Part shown: piece by piece, positions 34,733 through 42,402 of the stretch
Position numbering within the stretch: the stretch's first letter is position 1
Layout: each line of letters starts with the position of its first letter
Source of the DNA: Bacteroidota bacterium
GTDB taxonomy: Bacteria > Bacteroidota > Bacteroidia > SXHM01
DNA: 42,402 nt
Reading direction: 5' to 3'
Assembly (NCBI GenBank): GCA_947479755.1
Contig: CANKAM010000031.1
Span: 1 to 42,402, forward strand
Program-made: the position numbers and the translations under genes
Notes under the pieces: generated by a model
Told to the model about the DNA's origin: nothing
Database searches by the model: none
What the model saw: only the letters and a program-made list of their open reading frames with translations

Positions 34733-36289
34733 ATGGCAAATAATATTAGTATCCAAAAAATTAAAACCATCATAGCATATCAAAAATATGAAGCTAATGG
34801 CAGCAAAAGACAACTTGCCAAGACGCTCAGGATTTCAAGAACCACGCTTAAGAGATATATCGAAAAAATTAAAAAACTAGAAATATTACCACAAAGAATA
34901 GAGAGTGGACCAAAAGAAATTTTGCAGATGCTACAATGGCAGAAGAACAAAAGCTTCAAGCAGAAAGATTTGGAAAAAAAGCTACCTAAGATACACGAAC
35001 GAATAGGAAGCGGGGATTCAAATTTGAAATCGGAATGGATTGATTATTTGAAGAAGTACCAAGAAGGGTATAAGTTATCTAATTTTACTCAACTATATGG
35101 CATTTGGTGTAAAGGATTAGGAATAAATAAAAGTAAAACTGGAAAATGGAGAGTTAAAATCATTTCCATTTATGACCTAAAAATTCTTGACAAGTGGCGT
35201 AAATCTTCTGACCGAAGGGAATGGGAAAAGGCCGCTATTCTATTTGGATCCCAGAAGGGATTATCTATAGGAGAAATTGCAAATAAAATTGATCGATCTA
35301 TTGATACGGTAAAGGAATGTATTGAAATTTATAACAGAACAGGATTAGATGAATTATTAAGAAAGAATAGAAAAGTTAACGAGGGGATAAAAGAAAATGT
35401 AAAAAGAAAAAAAAGTAATTTAATTAAACTTATACACGAAACCCCAAGCCTTCATAATATAAACAGAGCCTCTTGGGATTTAAAAAGTCTTGTTAAAGCC
35501 TATAAGAAATTATATAATGAAACAATATCCAAGACAACAATTTCTGCTTATATAAAGGCTGAAGGTTTTACATTCAGGAAGGCGAAAGAAACGTTAACCA
35601 GCCCCGATCCTGATTTCCGCGCAAAATTGGATAAGATTAAAATAATATTGTCGAATTTAAAAGAAGATGAAAAATTCTTTTCTGTTGACGAATACGGACC
35701 ATTCTCTGTAAAAATAAAAGGAGGAAGGTCAATCGTAAAAAAAGGAGAAAGAAAGACGTATCCTCAAAGACAGAAAAGCAAAGGATTTTTAATTTGCACA
35801 GCAGCTTTGGAATTATCTAAAAATCAAATTTCCCATTTTTACTCTCTTAAAAAAAACACAGAGGAAATGATTAAGTTATTAGAATTGCTTCTAAAAGAAT
35901 ACCCAAACGAAAGACGCATTTTCTTTTCTTGGGATGCGGCATCATGGCACGCTTCAAAGGAACTATATGCAAAAATAGAAGAAATAAATAGCGAAGAATA
36001 CAGGAAGATACACAATAATCCTATTGTTGAACTTGCACCATTACCCGCATCTGCTCAATTCCTTAATGTAATTGAATCTGTATTTAGTGGAATGGCTAAA
36101 GGAATTATTCATAACAGTAATTACCAATCAGTTCAGGAATGTAAGCAGGCTATTGATTTATATTTTACTGAGAGGAATGATTATTTTAAGGAAAATCCTA
36201 AAAAGGCTGGGAATAAAATTTGGGGTAAAGAATTAGTAAAGCCCATATTTAGTGATAATCATAACTGTAAAGATCCTAAATGGAGGTAA
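34733..36289 (+). CDS. chimeric transposase: IS21-like N-terminus, IS630-like DDE C-terminus
   Basis: The 518-residue protein has an IstA-like HTH (SKRQLAKTLRISRTTLKRYI, 24-43) followed by a segment like the IS21 W...IHEEL...YxxW region (PKIHERIG ... WIDYLKKYQEGYKLSNFTQLYGIW). A second HTH of IS630 type (LSIGEIANKIDRSIDTVKE) comes next, then a DDE core with Asp319 (FSVDEYGPF), Asp401 (FSWDAASWHASKE) and Glu448 (LNVIESVFSGM). The ATG at 34733 starts MANNISIQK as in IstA. An alternative TTG at 34706 adds nine residues. Codon use is strongly A-rich (AAA, AAT, ATA), unlike the neighbours, so it was probably acquired. No terminal repeats were found, and the ORF appears intact. Confidence 0.82.
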   Translation: MANNISIQKIKTIIAYQKYEANGSKRQLAKTLRISRTTLKRYIEKIKKLEILPQRIESGPKEILQMLQWQKNKSFKQKDLEKKLPKIHERIGSGDSNLKSEWIDYLKKYQEGYKLSNFTQLYGIWCKGLGINKSKTGKWRVKIISIYDLKILDKWRKSSDRREWEKAAILFGSQKGLSIGEIANKIDRSIDTVKECIEIYNRTGLDELLRKNRKVNEGIKENVKRKKSNLIKLIHETPSLHNINRASWDLKSLVKAYKKLYNETISKTTISAYIKAEGFTFRKAKETLTSPDPDFRAKLDKIKIILSNLKEDEKFFSVDEYGPFSVKIKGGRSIVKKGERKTYPQRQKSKGFLICTAALELSKNQISHFYSLKKNTEEMIKLLELLLKEYPNERRIFFSWDAASWHASKELYAKIEEINSEEYRKIHNNPIVELAPLPASAQFLNVIESVFSGMAKGIIHNSNYQSVQECKQAIDLYFTERNDYFKENPKKAGNKIWGKELVKPIFSDNHNCKDPKWR

Positions 36290-36302
36290 TAAAAATAGTA
36301 TG

Positions 36303-36323
36303 ATGCTGAAACAAGTTCAGCAT
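36303..36323. repeat. short palindrome ATGCTGAA/TTCAGCAT at the accC end
   Basis: The perfect 8-bp stem ATGCTGAA (36303-36310) and TTCAGCAT (36316-36323) with a 5-bp loop sits in the 43-bp gap between the convergent transposase and accC stops. It could serve as a terminator for either gene or be another interspersed repeat. Confidence 0.7.
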
Positions 36324-36332
36324 GACGGAAAA

Positions 36333-37697
36333 CTAATCCTCCATGCTAAAATCCTCCAGGAATTTGGTGGTGTAGTTTCCTGAAATATAGCGCTCATCCT
36401 TCATCAATTTTATATGAAAAGGAATTGTGGTATGAATGCCTTCAATCACAAACTCTCCCAGGGCGCGGCTCATTTTTGCAATGGCTTCGTCACGGGTTTG
36501 GGCTACGGTGATGACTTTGGCAATCATTGAATCGTAGTTGGAAGGAATGGTGTAACCGGCATAAACGTGGGTGTCTATGCGGACCCCGTGTCCTCCGGGG
36601 GCATGGAAGTTTATGATTTTACCCGGTGAAGGACGGAAATCTTTGTAAGGGTCTTCGGCATTGATGCGGCACTCGATGGCGTGCAACTGCGGGAAATAAT
36701 TTTTTCCGCTGATGGGTACACCGGCAGCCACCAAAATCTGTTCGCGGATAAGGTCGTAGTTAATTACCTCTTCGGTAATGGGATGCTCCACCTGAATACG
36801 AGTGTTCATCTCCATGAAATAGAAATTGCGGTGCTTGTCAACCAAAAACTCAACCGTTCCAACACCTTCGTATTTTACAGCAAGTGCAGCTTTAATAGCG
36901 GCTTCGCCCATTTTATCACGAAGCTCATCGGTCATAAATGGTGAAGGTGTTTCTTCGGTCAGTTTCTGATGTCTGCGCTGAACGGAGCAATCGCGTTCTG
37001 AGAGGTGGCAGGCTTTTCCGTATTGGTCGCCCACAATCTGAATTTCAATGTGACGGGGTTCTTCAATGTATTTTTCCAGATACATTCCGTCATTACCAAA
37101 AGCAGCACCAGCTTCCTGACGGGCGGAATTCCATTTTTCTTCCAGTTCTTCTTCGTTCAGCACGATACGCATTCCTTTACCACCACCACCGGCAGTAGCT
37201 TTAAGAATAACGGGATATTTTATTTTTTTAGCAATTTTTTTGGCTTCGTCAATACTTTCCAACAAACCATCAGAACCGGGAATGCAAGGCACACCTGCTC
37301 TTTTCATGGTATCTTTTGCGTTTGACTTATCACCCATCTGATCAATTTGCTCGGGCGTAGCACCAATAAATTTGATGTTGTATTTCTGGCAGATAGCTGA
37401 AAACTTTGCGTTCTCAGAAAGAAAACCGTAACCAGGATGGATGGCATCGGCATTGGTAATTTCTGCAGCCGATATAATATTCGGGATACTGAGGTATGAA
37501 TCTTTACTTGCGGGCGGACCTATGCAAACTGCTTCATCAGCAAAGCGCACGTGAAGGCTGTCTTTGTCTGCTGAGGAATAAACCGCAACAGTTTGAATGC
37601 CCATTTCGCGGCAGGTACGGATAACGCGCAGCGCTATTTCGCCACGGTTGGCAATCAGAATTTTTTTGAAAAGTTTTTGTTGTTTTCTCTTAGTCAT
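36333..37697 (-). CDS. accC: acetyl-CoA carboxylase biotin carboxylase subunit
   Basis: The 454-residue ATP-grasp enzyme carboxylates biotin on AccB using bicarbonate and ATP. Features are [23 protein letters not shown] (first 20 read only: [20 protein letters not shown]), [14 protein letters not shown], the Gly-rich ATP loop [14 protein letters not shown], the HIEIQIVGD segment, [19 protein letters not shown] (bicarbonate/biotin catalysis) and [16 protein letters not shown]. Length is normal (about 450). It follows accB by 50 bp in the yceD-rpmF-fabH-accB-accC cluster. Confidence 0.97.
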   Translation of the reverse strand: MTKRKQQKLFKKILIANRGEIALRVIRTCREMGIQTVAVYSSADKDSLHVRFADEAVCIGPPASKDSYLSIPNIISAAEITNADAIHPGYGFLSENAKFSAICQKYNIKFIGATPEQIDQMGDKSNAKDTMKRAGVPCIPGSDGLLESIDEAKKIAKKIKYPVILKATAGGGGKGMRIVLNEEELEEKWNSARQEAGAAFGNDGMYLEKYIEEPRHIEIQIVGDQYGKACHLSERDCSVQRRHQKLTEETPSPFMTDELRDKMGEAAIKAALAVKYEGVGTVEFLVDKHRNFYFMEMNTRIQVEHPITEEVINYDLIREQILVAAGVPISGKNYFPQLHAIECRINAEDPYKDFRPSPGKIINFHAPGGHGVRIDTHVYAGYTIPSNYDSMIAKVITVAQTRDEAIAKMSRALGEFVIEGIHTTIPFHIKLMKDERYISGNYTTKFLEDFSMED

Positions 37698-37747
37698 GGA
37701 ATTACACGCAAAGGCGCGAAGAACGCAAAGTTTTTAAGCGAAAGATT

Positions 37748-38224
37748 TTAATAAGGTTCTACCAAAAACAATGGCTGGTCGTATTCAACAGGACTTGAAT
37801 CATCAATCAGGACTTTTACAATTCTTCCGCTAACCTCAGCCTCAATTTCGTTGAAGAGTTTCATGGCTTCAATGATGCAGATAACTGAACCTTGTTTTAT
37901 TTCGTCACCAACATTTACATAAGATGGTTTATCAGGACCAGAAGAGCGATAGAACGTTCCTATCATTGGTGATTTGATGGTGATTGTTTTTCCGTTATCA
38001 GCCGGTTTTTCTGTTGCTGCTTCCGGTTGAGAAGCTACCGGTGCAGCCGCAACCTGAGCAACAGGCTGAGCAACGCTTATCACCTGCGGTGCAGCTGTTA
38101 CGGCACCATGTTCACCATTGGTTGTTTTGATTACTATTTTGAAATCTTTTTGCTGTATTTCTACTTCGCTCACGCCTGCTTTAGAAACAAACTTGATGAG
38201 TTCCTGTATTTCCTTTAAGTTCAT
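37748..38224 (-). CDS. accB: acetyl-CoA carboxylase biotin carboxyl carrier protein
   Basis: The 158-residue carrier is biotinylated at Lys122 in the conserved IEAMKLFNEIEA motif. The C-terminal 80 residues (82-158) are the biotinyl domain (IKSPMIGTFYRSSGP, GDEIKQGSVICIIEAMK). The N-terminal residues 1-35 form the BCCP dimer/association helix and strands (MNLKEIQELIKFVSKAGVSE, first 20). An Ala/Val/Pro/Gln-rich flexible linker (about 41-78) connects them. It is located between fabH and accC, so it delivers biotin to AccC and the carboxyltransferase for malonyl-CoA synthesis. Confidence 0.96.
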   Translation of the reverse strand: MNLKEIQELIKFVSKAGVSEVEIQQKDFKIVIKTTNGEHGAVTAAPQVISVAQPVAQVAAAPVASQPEAATEKPADNGKTITIKSPMIGTFYRSSGPDKPSYVNVGDEIKQGSVICIIEAMKLFNEIEAEVSGRIVKVLIDDSSPVEYDQPLFLVEPY

Positions 38225-38284
38225 ATGGTGTGGAATATCAGTTTTTAATTTGAAGGGTTAAAAGTATAAAAATCCTGATTGGTT

Positions 38285-39268
38285 TTAATACGCCCATTTA
38301 AGGTAAATAGAACCCCAGGTAAATCCTCCGCCAAAAGCGGCTATAATAATATTGTCACCTTTTTTGAGTTTGCTTTCCCATTCCCACAAGCAAAGTGGAA
38401 TGGTTCCGTTGGTGGTGTTACCGAAGTGGTCAATGTTTATCATCACCTTTTCTTCAGCAAGTCCCATGCGTTTTGCTGTGGCATCAATGATGCGCTTGTT
38501 TGCCTGGTGCGGAACAAGCCATGCAATGTCATCACCGGTCAGATTATTTTTCTCCAGAATTTCTGCGCTGATATCGGCCATGCCTTTTACCGCAAATTTA
38601 AAAACGGCCTGCCCTTCCTGGTAAATGTAATGTTCGCGGGCATCTATGGTTTCGTGTGTTGCCGGGCGCATAGAGCCTCCTGCTTTTTGGTGAAGGTGTT
38701 GTGCGCCTGCACCATCTGAACGCAAAATAGAATCAATGATCCCATTTCCGCTTTCATCAGGTTCGAGCAAAACTGCTCCTGCTCCGTCACCAAAAATAAC
38801 ACAGGTCTGGCGGTCGGTATAGTCAACAATGGATGACATTTTATCAGCACCTACCACAATTACTTTTTTGTGGGTGCCTGATTCTATAAATTTGGATGCG
38901 GTAACTAAGGAATAAATAAAGCCTGAGCAGGCTGCGCTTATATCATACCCGAAGGCATTTTTTGCGCCTACTTTATCAGCTATTATATTAGCTGTTGCAG
39001 GAAACTGCATGTCGGGTGTGGTGGTTGCACAAATAATGAGGTCAATCTCCAGCGGTGAAATACCTTTCTTTTGAAGCAACCCATTAATGGCATTAACAGC
39101 CATCACCGATGTGCCCTGATCTTTGCCTTTAAGAATACGTCTTTCACGAATTCCAGTGCGGGATTGAATCCATTCATCGTTGGTATCGACCATCGACTCC
39201 AACTCTTTGTTGGTCAGGATATACTCCGGAACCCAGCCTTGAACGCCTGTTATGGCAGCTCGAATCAC
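38285..39268 (-). CDS. fabH: 3-oxoacyl-ACP synthase III
   Basis: The 327-residue thiolase-fold enzyme condenses acetyl-CoA (or branched acyl-CoA) with malonyl-ACP to begin fatty-acid synthesis. The catalytic triad is present: Cys114 (SAACSGFIYS), His254 (LVPHQANKRI) and Asn284 (FGNTTNGTI). Its early part has TNDEWIQSRTGIRERR. Length and sequence are typical of FabH. It starts 2 bp after rpmF, and accB follows by 60 bp. No plsX gene lies between rpmF and fabH in this window, unlike several other bacteria. Confidence 0.97.
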   Translation of the reverse strand: MIRAAITGVQGWVPEYILTNKELESMVDTNDEWIQSRTGIRERRILKGKDQGTSVMAVNAINGLLQKKGISPLEIDLIICATTTPDMQFPATANIIADKVGAKNAFGYDISAACSGFIYSLVTASKFIESGTHKKVIVVGADKMSSIVDYTDRQTCVIFGDGAGAVLLEPDESGNGIIDSILRSDGAGAQHLHQKAGGSMRPATHETIDAREHYIYQEGQAVFKFAVKGMADISAEILEKNNLTGDDIAWLVPHQANKRIIDATAKRMGLAEEKVMINIDHFGNTTNGTIPLCLWEWESKLKKGDNIIIAAFGGGFTWGSIYLKWAY

Positions 39269-39270
39269 GC

Positions 39271-39453
39271 TTACGCTTTTTCCATTACCACTTTACCTTT
39301 GTAGTAAAGTTTGCCTTCATGCCAGTGCGCACGGTGCATAAGGTGCGCTTCTCCGGTTGTTGGGCAAGTGGCGATGGTAGGAACTACAGCTTTATCGTGT
39401 GTTCTTCTTTTATCTCTGCGTGATTTGGAAATCTTGTGCTTAGGATGTGCCAT
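39271..39453 (-). CDS. rpmF: 50S ribosomal protein L32
   Basis: The 60-residue protein begins [20 protein letters not shown], a clear L32 N-terminus. The sequence continues with the [15 protein letters not shown] segment that replaces a zinc-binding CxxC arrangement. Only one Cys (in ATCPTTGE) is present, so it is a zinc-independent type. It is located in the usual place between yceD and fabH, ending 2 bp before fabH. It follows yceD by 71 bp. Confidence 0.97.
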   Translation of the reverse strand: MAHPKHKISKSRRDKRRTHDKAVVPTIATCPTTGEAHLMHRAHWHEGKLYYKGKVVMEKA

Positions 39454-39524
39454 TTGTTGTTATTGTTTTTGATTTATTATTGTTTTTATAGGTATCAAAG
39501 AGACCGCTTCGCTTAGTTGATGAT

Positions 39525-40040
39525 TTAATTTAATGTAATATTCTTCAATCCGTCCCAACGTGGGTCGGTGTTTTTATTTTTATTTGTTTCTTCTTCTAGT
39601 TTCTCAAGACGTTTTAATGTTTCTTTATCGCATTTACCTTCAGGATGAACTCTTTTCTGGGGTAGTGCGAGAATAATGTATTCATAAATAAAGTGCGCTA
39701 CATTTATTTCACTTTCGTTGTGTGGAATAAGTATTACATCTTCTGCTACTTCTGTGGTTTGTTCACCAAACTTTATAATAAGACGCTCTTTAGCACTTAA
39801 TGGCAAAAGAAAATCTTCACCGCAACGGTCGCAGGGGACATTTACATCACCTGCAACTACAAAGTCTAAAACCAGCATATTGGTATGCTTATCCAATGCA
39901 AGGGCAACATTTAGTTTGCCGTCTTGTAGCTCTGAATACTCAATGCTCTCAAAGAACTTCTTGTCTATTTCAAACTCAAAATCGTGTCTTCCGAGCTTAA
40001 GTCCCGAAAACTGAATAGTATACTGATTTAGAGCCTTCAT
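39525..40040 (-). CDS. yceD: YceD/DUF177-family large-subunit rRNA accumulation protein
   Basis: This 171-residue DUF177 protein lies upstream of rpmF as in most bacteria, where its relatives are needed for 23S rRNA accumulation. The two characteristic features are seen: VPCDRCGEDFLLPL (zinc-binding-like CxxC) and the C-terminal KNTDPRWDGLKNITLN. The ATG at 40038-40040 is taken because the preceding 16 in-frame codons cross the -7 box TACCTTTG (40057-40064). It is probably the first gene of the lipid/ribosome operon. Confidence 0.88.
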   Translation of the reverse strand: MKALNQYTIQFSGLKLGRHDFEFEIDKKFFESIEYSELQDGKLNVALALDKHTNMLVLDFVVAGDVNVPCDRCGEDFLLPLSAKERLIIKFGEQTTEVAEDVILIPHNESEINVAHFIYEYIILALPQKRVHPEGKCDKETLKRLEKLEEETNKNKNTDPRWDGLKNITLN

Positions 40041-40056
40041 TTTTAAACAAGGGGTG

Positions 40057-40088
40057 CAAAGGTAGAAAAATATGTAAATGAAAAACAA
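40057..40088 (-). promoter_or_regulatory. promoter of the yceD-rpmF-fabH-accBC cluster
   Basis: On the minus strand TTG (40086-40088), 21 bp, then TACCTTTG (40064-40057) give a perfect -7 box with a plausible -33. The -7 box ends 16 bp upstream of ATG 40040, so it also fixes the start codon. Confidence 0.55.
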
Positions 40089-40121
40089 GAAGATACTATG
40101 ACCTTCTGACAGAGAGTTTTT

Positions 40122-40685
40122 CTATGTAAGAATTTGCCTGCAAATACCTTTCAATTTCTCCAAATCAATAAGCGGTACGTGCTCTTCCTTTGCCGTTTCG
40201 TCCCATTCCCGCATTTTTATGCTTAGTGCAAACAGAGGGTCGTTTTCAAATGCCAGCGCTTCCTCTGCAGTCATTTTTCCACCCTGAAATTCAAGTGTAG
40301 CTTTGCTTGCAACAGACAATTTTTCGAAGTAATCAGGATGTTTGAAGCATAAATATCGCTTTGCTTCCACATGATTTTCAATCAGTTTCGCAATTTTTTC
40401 TAAGAAACCTCTTCTTCTCAGGTAGTTTGCTCCTACTTTTTCGTGGCGCAGCATTCCGTAACCGCCCATGTCGTTTTTAGGATCTTTTTTTGCACAGATA
40501 TGTCCGATGTCGTGAAAGAAAGCAGCAAGAATTACCTCATCATCATAGCCTTCTTTTTCAGCTAATTGTGCTCCTTGCGAGGCATGTTCTATCTGAGAGA
40601 TAGACTCACCGATATAATCATCGTTGCCATGCAACTCATAGAGTTTGAAAACTTCTTCGATTATTTGTTCAGCAGATTGACTCAT
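40122..40685 (-). CDS. PhnZ-like HD-domain phosphonate oxygenase
   Basis: The 187-residue HD protein resembles PhnZ, which oxidatively cleaves 2-amino-1-hydroxyethylphosphonate with a mixed-valent di-iron centre. The residues I recall for PhnZ are all matched: Tyr24 and Glu27 (NDDYIGE), His34, His58-Asp59 and His62 (FFHDIGHI), His81 (RHEKVG), His105 (ENHVEAKRY), Lys109 and Asp162 (REWDETAKEE). After position 62 numbering is shifted by one. Its neighbour upstream is phosphonoacetate hydrolase, which supports phosphonate catabolism. The PhnY* dioxygenase that PhnZ normally needs is not in the window. A relative acting on another substrate remains possible. Confidence 0.78.
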   Translation of the reverse strand: MSQSAEQIIEEVFKLYELHGNDDYIGESISQIEHASQGAQLAEKEGYDDEVILAAFFHDIGHICAKKDPKNDMGGYGMLRHEKVGANYLRRRGFLEKIAKLIENHVEAKRYLCFKHPDYFEKLSVASKATLEFQGGKMTAEEALAFENDPLFALSIKMREWDETAKEEHVPLIDLEKLKGICRQILT

Positions 40686-40698
40686 TTATTGTTTGCAG

Positions 40699-40759
40699 TG
40701 TCAGGCTGAGCTTGTCGAAGACTTTTTTTCAAAGACACTTCGACAAGCTCAGTGTGACA
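40699..40759. repeat. inverted CTTCGACA repeat ending at the phnA stop codon
   Basis: The left arm TGTCAGGCTGAGCTTGTCG (from 40699, ending CGAAG at 40720) and the right arm CTTCGACAAGCTCAGTGTG (40738-40759) are inverted around a T-rich 17-bp loop. The right arm ends at the base before the phnA stop codon. Arm order is the reverse of the copy at 971-1013. It may also terminate phnA. Confidence 0.8.
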
Positions 40760-41977
40760 TTAACTGATTCCGTTACTCAAAAAGTCAAATAAATCAAAAT
40801 TACGGGCGTTGCCACTGTCTAGTTTTTGTTGGTATTCACTGTTCAGTTTCCGGTTGAATATCATCGGAACGATAGATGTATGCAAACTTCCGTGTGAGCG
40901 CAAGCCTTCTTTTATTTTATCCATATCATGCCACTCACGGGCACGGCCAATTGTAGTTCGGGCATCGGAAAGCAATACCAACTCGCCAATTTTATCGGGA
41001 GGAAGATTGAAACGGGAAGCAGCTTCTGCATTAGTCAATACCAGTTCAACACCTTCTAATGAAGCAATAATTTCTTTTGCTTTTTTGATGTCTTTCTGTT
41101 CAAGATAAACCGTTCCGTAACCACCCAATGCTCCGTGATGCACCACATATGGATCAGTAATCGGCAAAATAACACGTGAGGAAATATCACCCACTTCTTT
41201 TAAAATGGTTTCTATAAAAAGTACTTTCGGTGTTCCATCAGGATTGGTTTTTCCCTGCATTCCATGGTCGGCAGTAACGCCAATAATTGCTCCCAGTTTA
41301 TCCAATTCGCCCAACCAGTAATCAATTTTTGAAAGAAAGTTATTTGCTTCTTCAGCGCCCGGAGGGTATTTATGTTGCACATAATCTGTGGTGGTTAGAT
41401 AAAGCAAATCATACTTATCTTTTTTTAGCAAACGCACACCTGCTTCAATCACATAGACAGAAATATCGGGGTCATAAATTCCGGGTTGTTCTTTTTCCAT
41501 GAGCGATGTGGTAACATTTTCAATACCGTTTTCGACAAGATTGGCTTTGTCTGCATACTCCGCAGAAAAGCAAATGCCGTTCAAATCTTTGCTCAGCATT
41601 TTGCGCAATTTGTCTTTTGCAGTTACCACCGCCACTTTTTTATTCTGCTGGCTGAACGATGAAAGAATGGTGGGAACCAATAAATCAGAAGGTTCATTCA
41701 TCATCACTTCTTTATCCGCTTTGCGGTCGTACCAATAGTTACCGCAAATCCCGTTTTTGTCGGGAGTTGTTCCGGTAACAATAGCCATGTTGTTAGGATT
41801 GGTGAAAGCCGGTATCACCGAATGCACCAACCCCATGCTTCCTGTTTTTATAAACCGCTGGAGGTTGGGCATCACCGAAGCTGCAGCTTCATAATAGTTC
41901 ATGGAGGTTCCATCCATGCAAATGGCCACTACAGGTGCGTGTTGTTCTTTATAGCTTCTTCCGTTTACAGTTATCAT
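40760..41977 (-). CDS. phnA: phosphonoacetate hydrolase
   Basis: The 405-residue alkaline-phosphatase-superfamily protein hydrolyses phosphonoacetate to acetate and phosphate using two zinc ions, the last step of one aminoethylphosphonate pathway. Features are Asp22 in CMDGTSMNYYE, the nucleophile Thr59 in AFTNPNNMAIVTG, TTDYVQHKYPPG (metal), TADHGMQGK (metal) and VHHGALGG. These match the PhnA pattern, which separates it from nucleotide pyrophosphatases. Its start ATG at 41977 is preceded by the -7 box TACTTTTG. The next gene on the strand is the PhnZ-like protein, with an inverted repeat in between. No transporter or PhnW/PhnY is visible here. Confidence 0.85.
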   Translation of the reverse strand: MITVNGRSYKEQHAPVVAICMDGTSMNYYEAAASVMPNLQRFIKTGSMGLVHSVIPAFTNPNNMAIVTGTTPDKNGICGNYWYDRKADKEVMMNEPSDLLVPTILSSFSQQNKKVAVVTAKDKLRKMLSKDLNGICFSAEYADKANLVENGIENVTTSLMEKEQPGIYDPDISVYVIEAGVRLLKKDKYDLLYLTTTDYVQHKYPPGAEEANNFLSKIDYWLGELDKLGAIIGVTADHGMQGKTNPDGTPKVLFIETILKEVGDISSRVILPITDPYVVHHGALGGYGTVYLEQKDIKKAKEIIASLEGVELVLTNAEAASRFNLPPDKIGELVLLSDARTTIGRAREWHDMDKIKEGLRSHGSLHTSIVPMIFNRKLNSEYQQKLDSGNARNFDLFDFLSNGIS

Positions 41978-41994
41978 GCTTAAAAATTAAGCCG

Positions 41995-42002
41995 CAAAAG
42001 TA
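41995..42002 (-). promoter_or_regulatory. -7 box for phnA
   Basis: The minus strand reads TACTTTTG, a perfect TAnnTTTG, 18 bp before ATG 41977. No -33 TTTG is found at 19 bp. Confidence 0.4.
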
Positions 42003-42055
42003 ACGTAAAGAATAAAGTACGTGTTAAGAGAAGAATAAATTTTGCCGACAAGAAA

Positions 42056-42229
42056 TCAATCCTTTTTTTCAGGAGTAGATTCTTTGGCTTCACCTTTCGA
42101 AGCTTTTTTGAATTCGTTGATTCCTTCGCCAATTCCTTTCATTAGTCCCGGAATTTTTTTAGCTCCAAAAAGCAAGATTACTATAGCAAGAATGAGAATG
42201 ATTTCCCAGGTTCCGAATTTACCAGCCAT
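42056..42229 (-). CDS. tatA: twin-arginine translocase subunit TatA/TatE
   Basis: The 57-residue protein begins [20 protein letters not shown], a single membrane helix, followed by the [20 protein letters not shown] amphipathic helix and a charged tail ending KKD. The FG motif between helix and tail is the TatA/E signature. TatA oligomers form the pore of the Tat export system for folded proteins. It is a small gene, and a reading frame on the opposite strand covers it entirely but has no family. A -7 box (TACATTTG) stands at 42253-42260. Confidence 0.93.
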   Translation of the reverse strand: MAGKFGTWEIILILAIVILLFGAKKIPGLMKGIGEGINEFKKASKGEAKESTPEKKD

Positions 42230-42252
42230 GATTTTAAAATTTAATTAGTTAG

Positions 42253-42260
42253 CAAATGTA
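42253..42260 (-). promoter_or_regulatory. -7 box for tatA
   Basis: The minus strand reads TACATTTG, a perfect TAnnTTTG, 24 bp before ATG 42229. No convincing -33 partner. Confidence 0.4.
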
Positions 42261-42294
42261 TTACTTTTTAAGCAATATCATTAGCGTTTTGATA

Positions 42295-42402
42295 TTAGTC
42301 CCACATTTTCAATTGATTAGGATTTTGTTCTTTGAAATATTGTAATTGAGTTTCTTGAAACAGTTGGTTTATGGGCGTTTTCTCAAAAATTGAGATGCTC
42401 AA
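42295..42402 (-). CDS. 3' end of an unidentified gene, possibly an IS4-type transposase
   Basis: A minus-strand frame of 35 codons plus TAA (42295-42297) enters from the right edge and is open throughout. The C-terminal peptide ends EQNPNQLKMWD, which is reminiscent of C-termini of some IS4-family transposases of Bacteroidota that end in an FKEQ...NQL pattern. The evidence is only a short C-terminal match from memory. The gene could also be an ordinary protein. It stops 66 bp upstream of tatA. Confidence 0.45.
   Translation of the reverse strand: MSISIFEKTPINQLFQETQLQYFKEQNPNQLKMWD

Noticed and set aside
37698-37747. Repeated CGCAAAG-type segment between accB and accC
   Set aside because: It has similar words (cgcaaaggcgcgaag, gcaaag) but no second copy in the window, so it is not listed as a repeat.
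42042-42248. 68-codon plus-strand frame covering tatA
   Set aside because: The minus strand encodes an unmistakable TatA with its hydrophobic helix and FG motif. The plus-strand protein has no match.

Overview
The window comes from a member of the Bacteroidota. The evidence is type IX secretion (T9SS) sorting domains on four secreted proteins, a gliding-type C-terminal domain on a giant adhesin, Bacteroidota promoters (TAnnTTTG -7 boxes, several with a TTTG-like -33 box 19 bp upstream), the yceD-rpmF-fabH-accB-accC lipid cluster, and an OmpH/Skp-like periplasmic protein. Most of it is ordinary chromosome with short operons and frequent divergent pairs.

Layout. 1-5.6 kb: 5' part of an M1 peptidase lipoprotein gene, then frr, recJ, a small secreted PsbP/DcrB-like protein, and maf, a UbiA prenyltransferase and an OmpH-like protein on the minus strand. 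5.7-12.4 kb: a T9SS-secreted esterase and a 1,876-residue adhesin with eleven Ig-like repeats of about 90 residues. 12.6-15.4 kb: free-methionine sulfoxide reductase, then a plus-strand run of hotdog thioesterase, GT2 glycosyltransferase and YdjM-type membrane protein. 15.4-24.4 kb: the pbpC / alpha-2-macroglobulin pair (GTGA overlap) and a membrane-anchored M23 peptidase. 24.5-27.6 kb: two T9SS cargo proteins, an alpha/beta hydrolase, tRNA-Gln(TTG) with a textbook promoter and terminator, and a small lipoprotein. 27.6-32.4 kb: a possible glycerolipid salvage group (monoacylglycerol lipase divergent from an EEP-fold hydrolase, an AGMO/sterol-desaturase-like enzyme and glycerol kinase). 32.4-36.3 kb: rluB, then an accessory island. 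36.3-40.1 kb: fatty-acid initiation and ribosome genes. 40.1-42.4 kb: a PhnZ-like HD oxygenase and phosphonoacetate hydrolase (phosphonate catabolism), tatA, and the 3' end of an unidentified gene.

The most unusual item is in the island at 33.6-36.3 kb. Directly upstream of a small Cro/C1 (XRE) regulator lies a 282-bp array of fourteen copies of a 7-bp core (TTAATTG, within a wider TRTTAATTGT) spaced exactly 21 bp apart, with all 14-bp spacers different. Ten cores are perfect and four have one substitution. The period is two helical turns, so every core faces the same side of the DNA. The first and last units share the same 13-bp sequence. The array is followed by about 360 bp of non-coding hairpin-rich DNA and a transposase whose N-terminus looks like IS21 IstA and whose C-terminus looks like an IS630 DDE domain. 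I know of no described system with this architecture; a multi-site operator, iteron or centromere-like array bound by the neighbouring regulator is the leading reading.

A second theme is interspersed palindromes. One family (CCCTCTCC/GGAGAGGG) has been inserted in the same reading frame inside two different genes (UbiA and pbpC). Others sit between genes, often right at stop codons.
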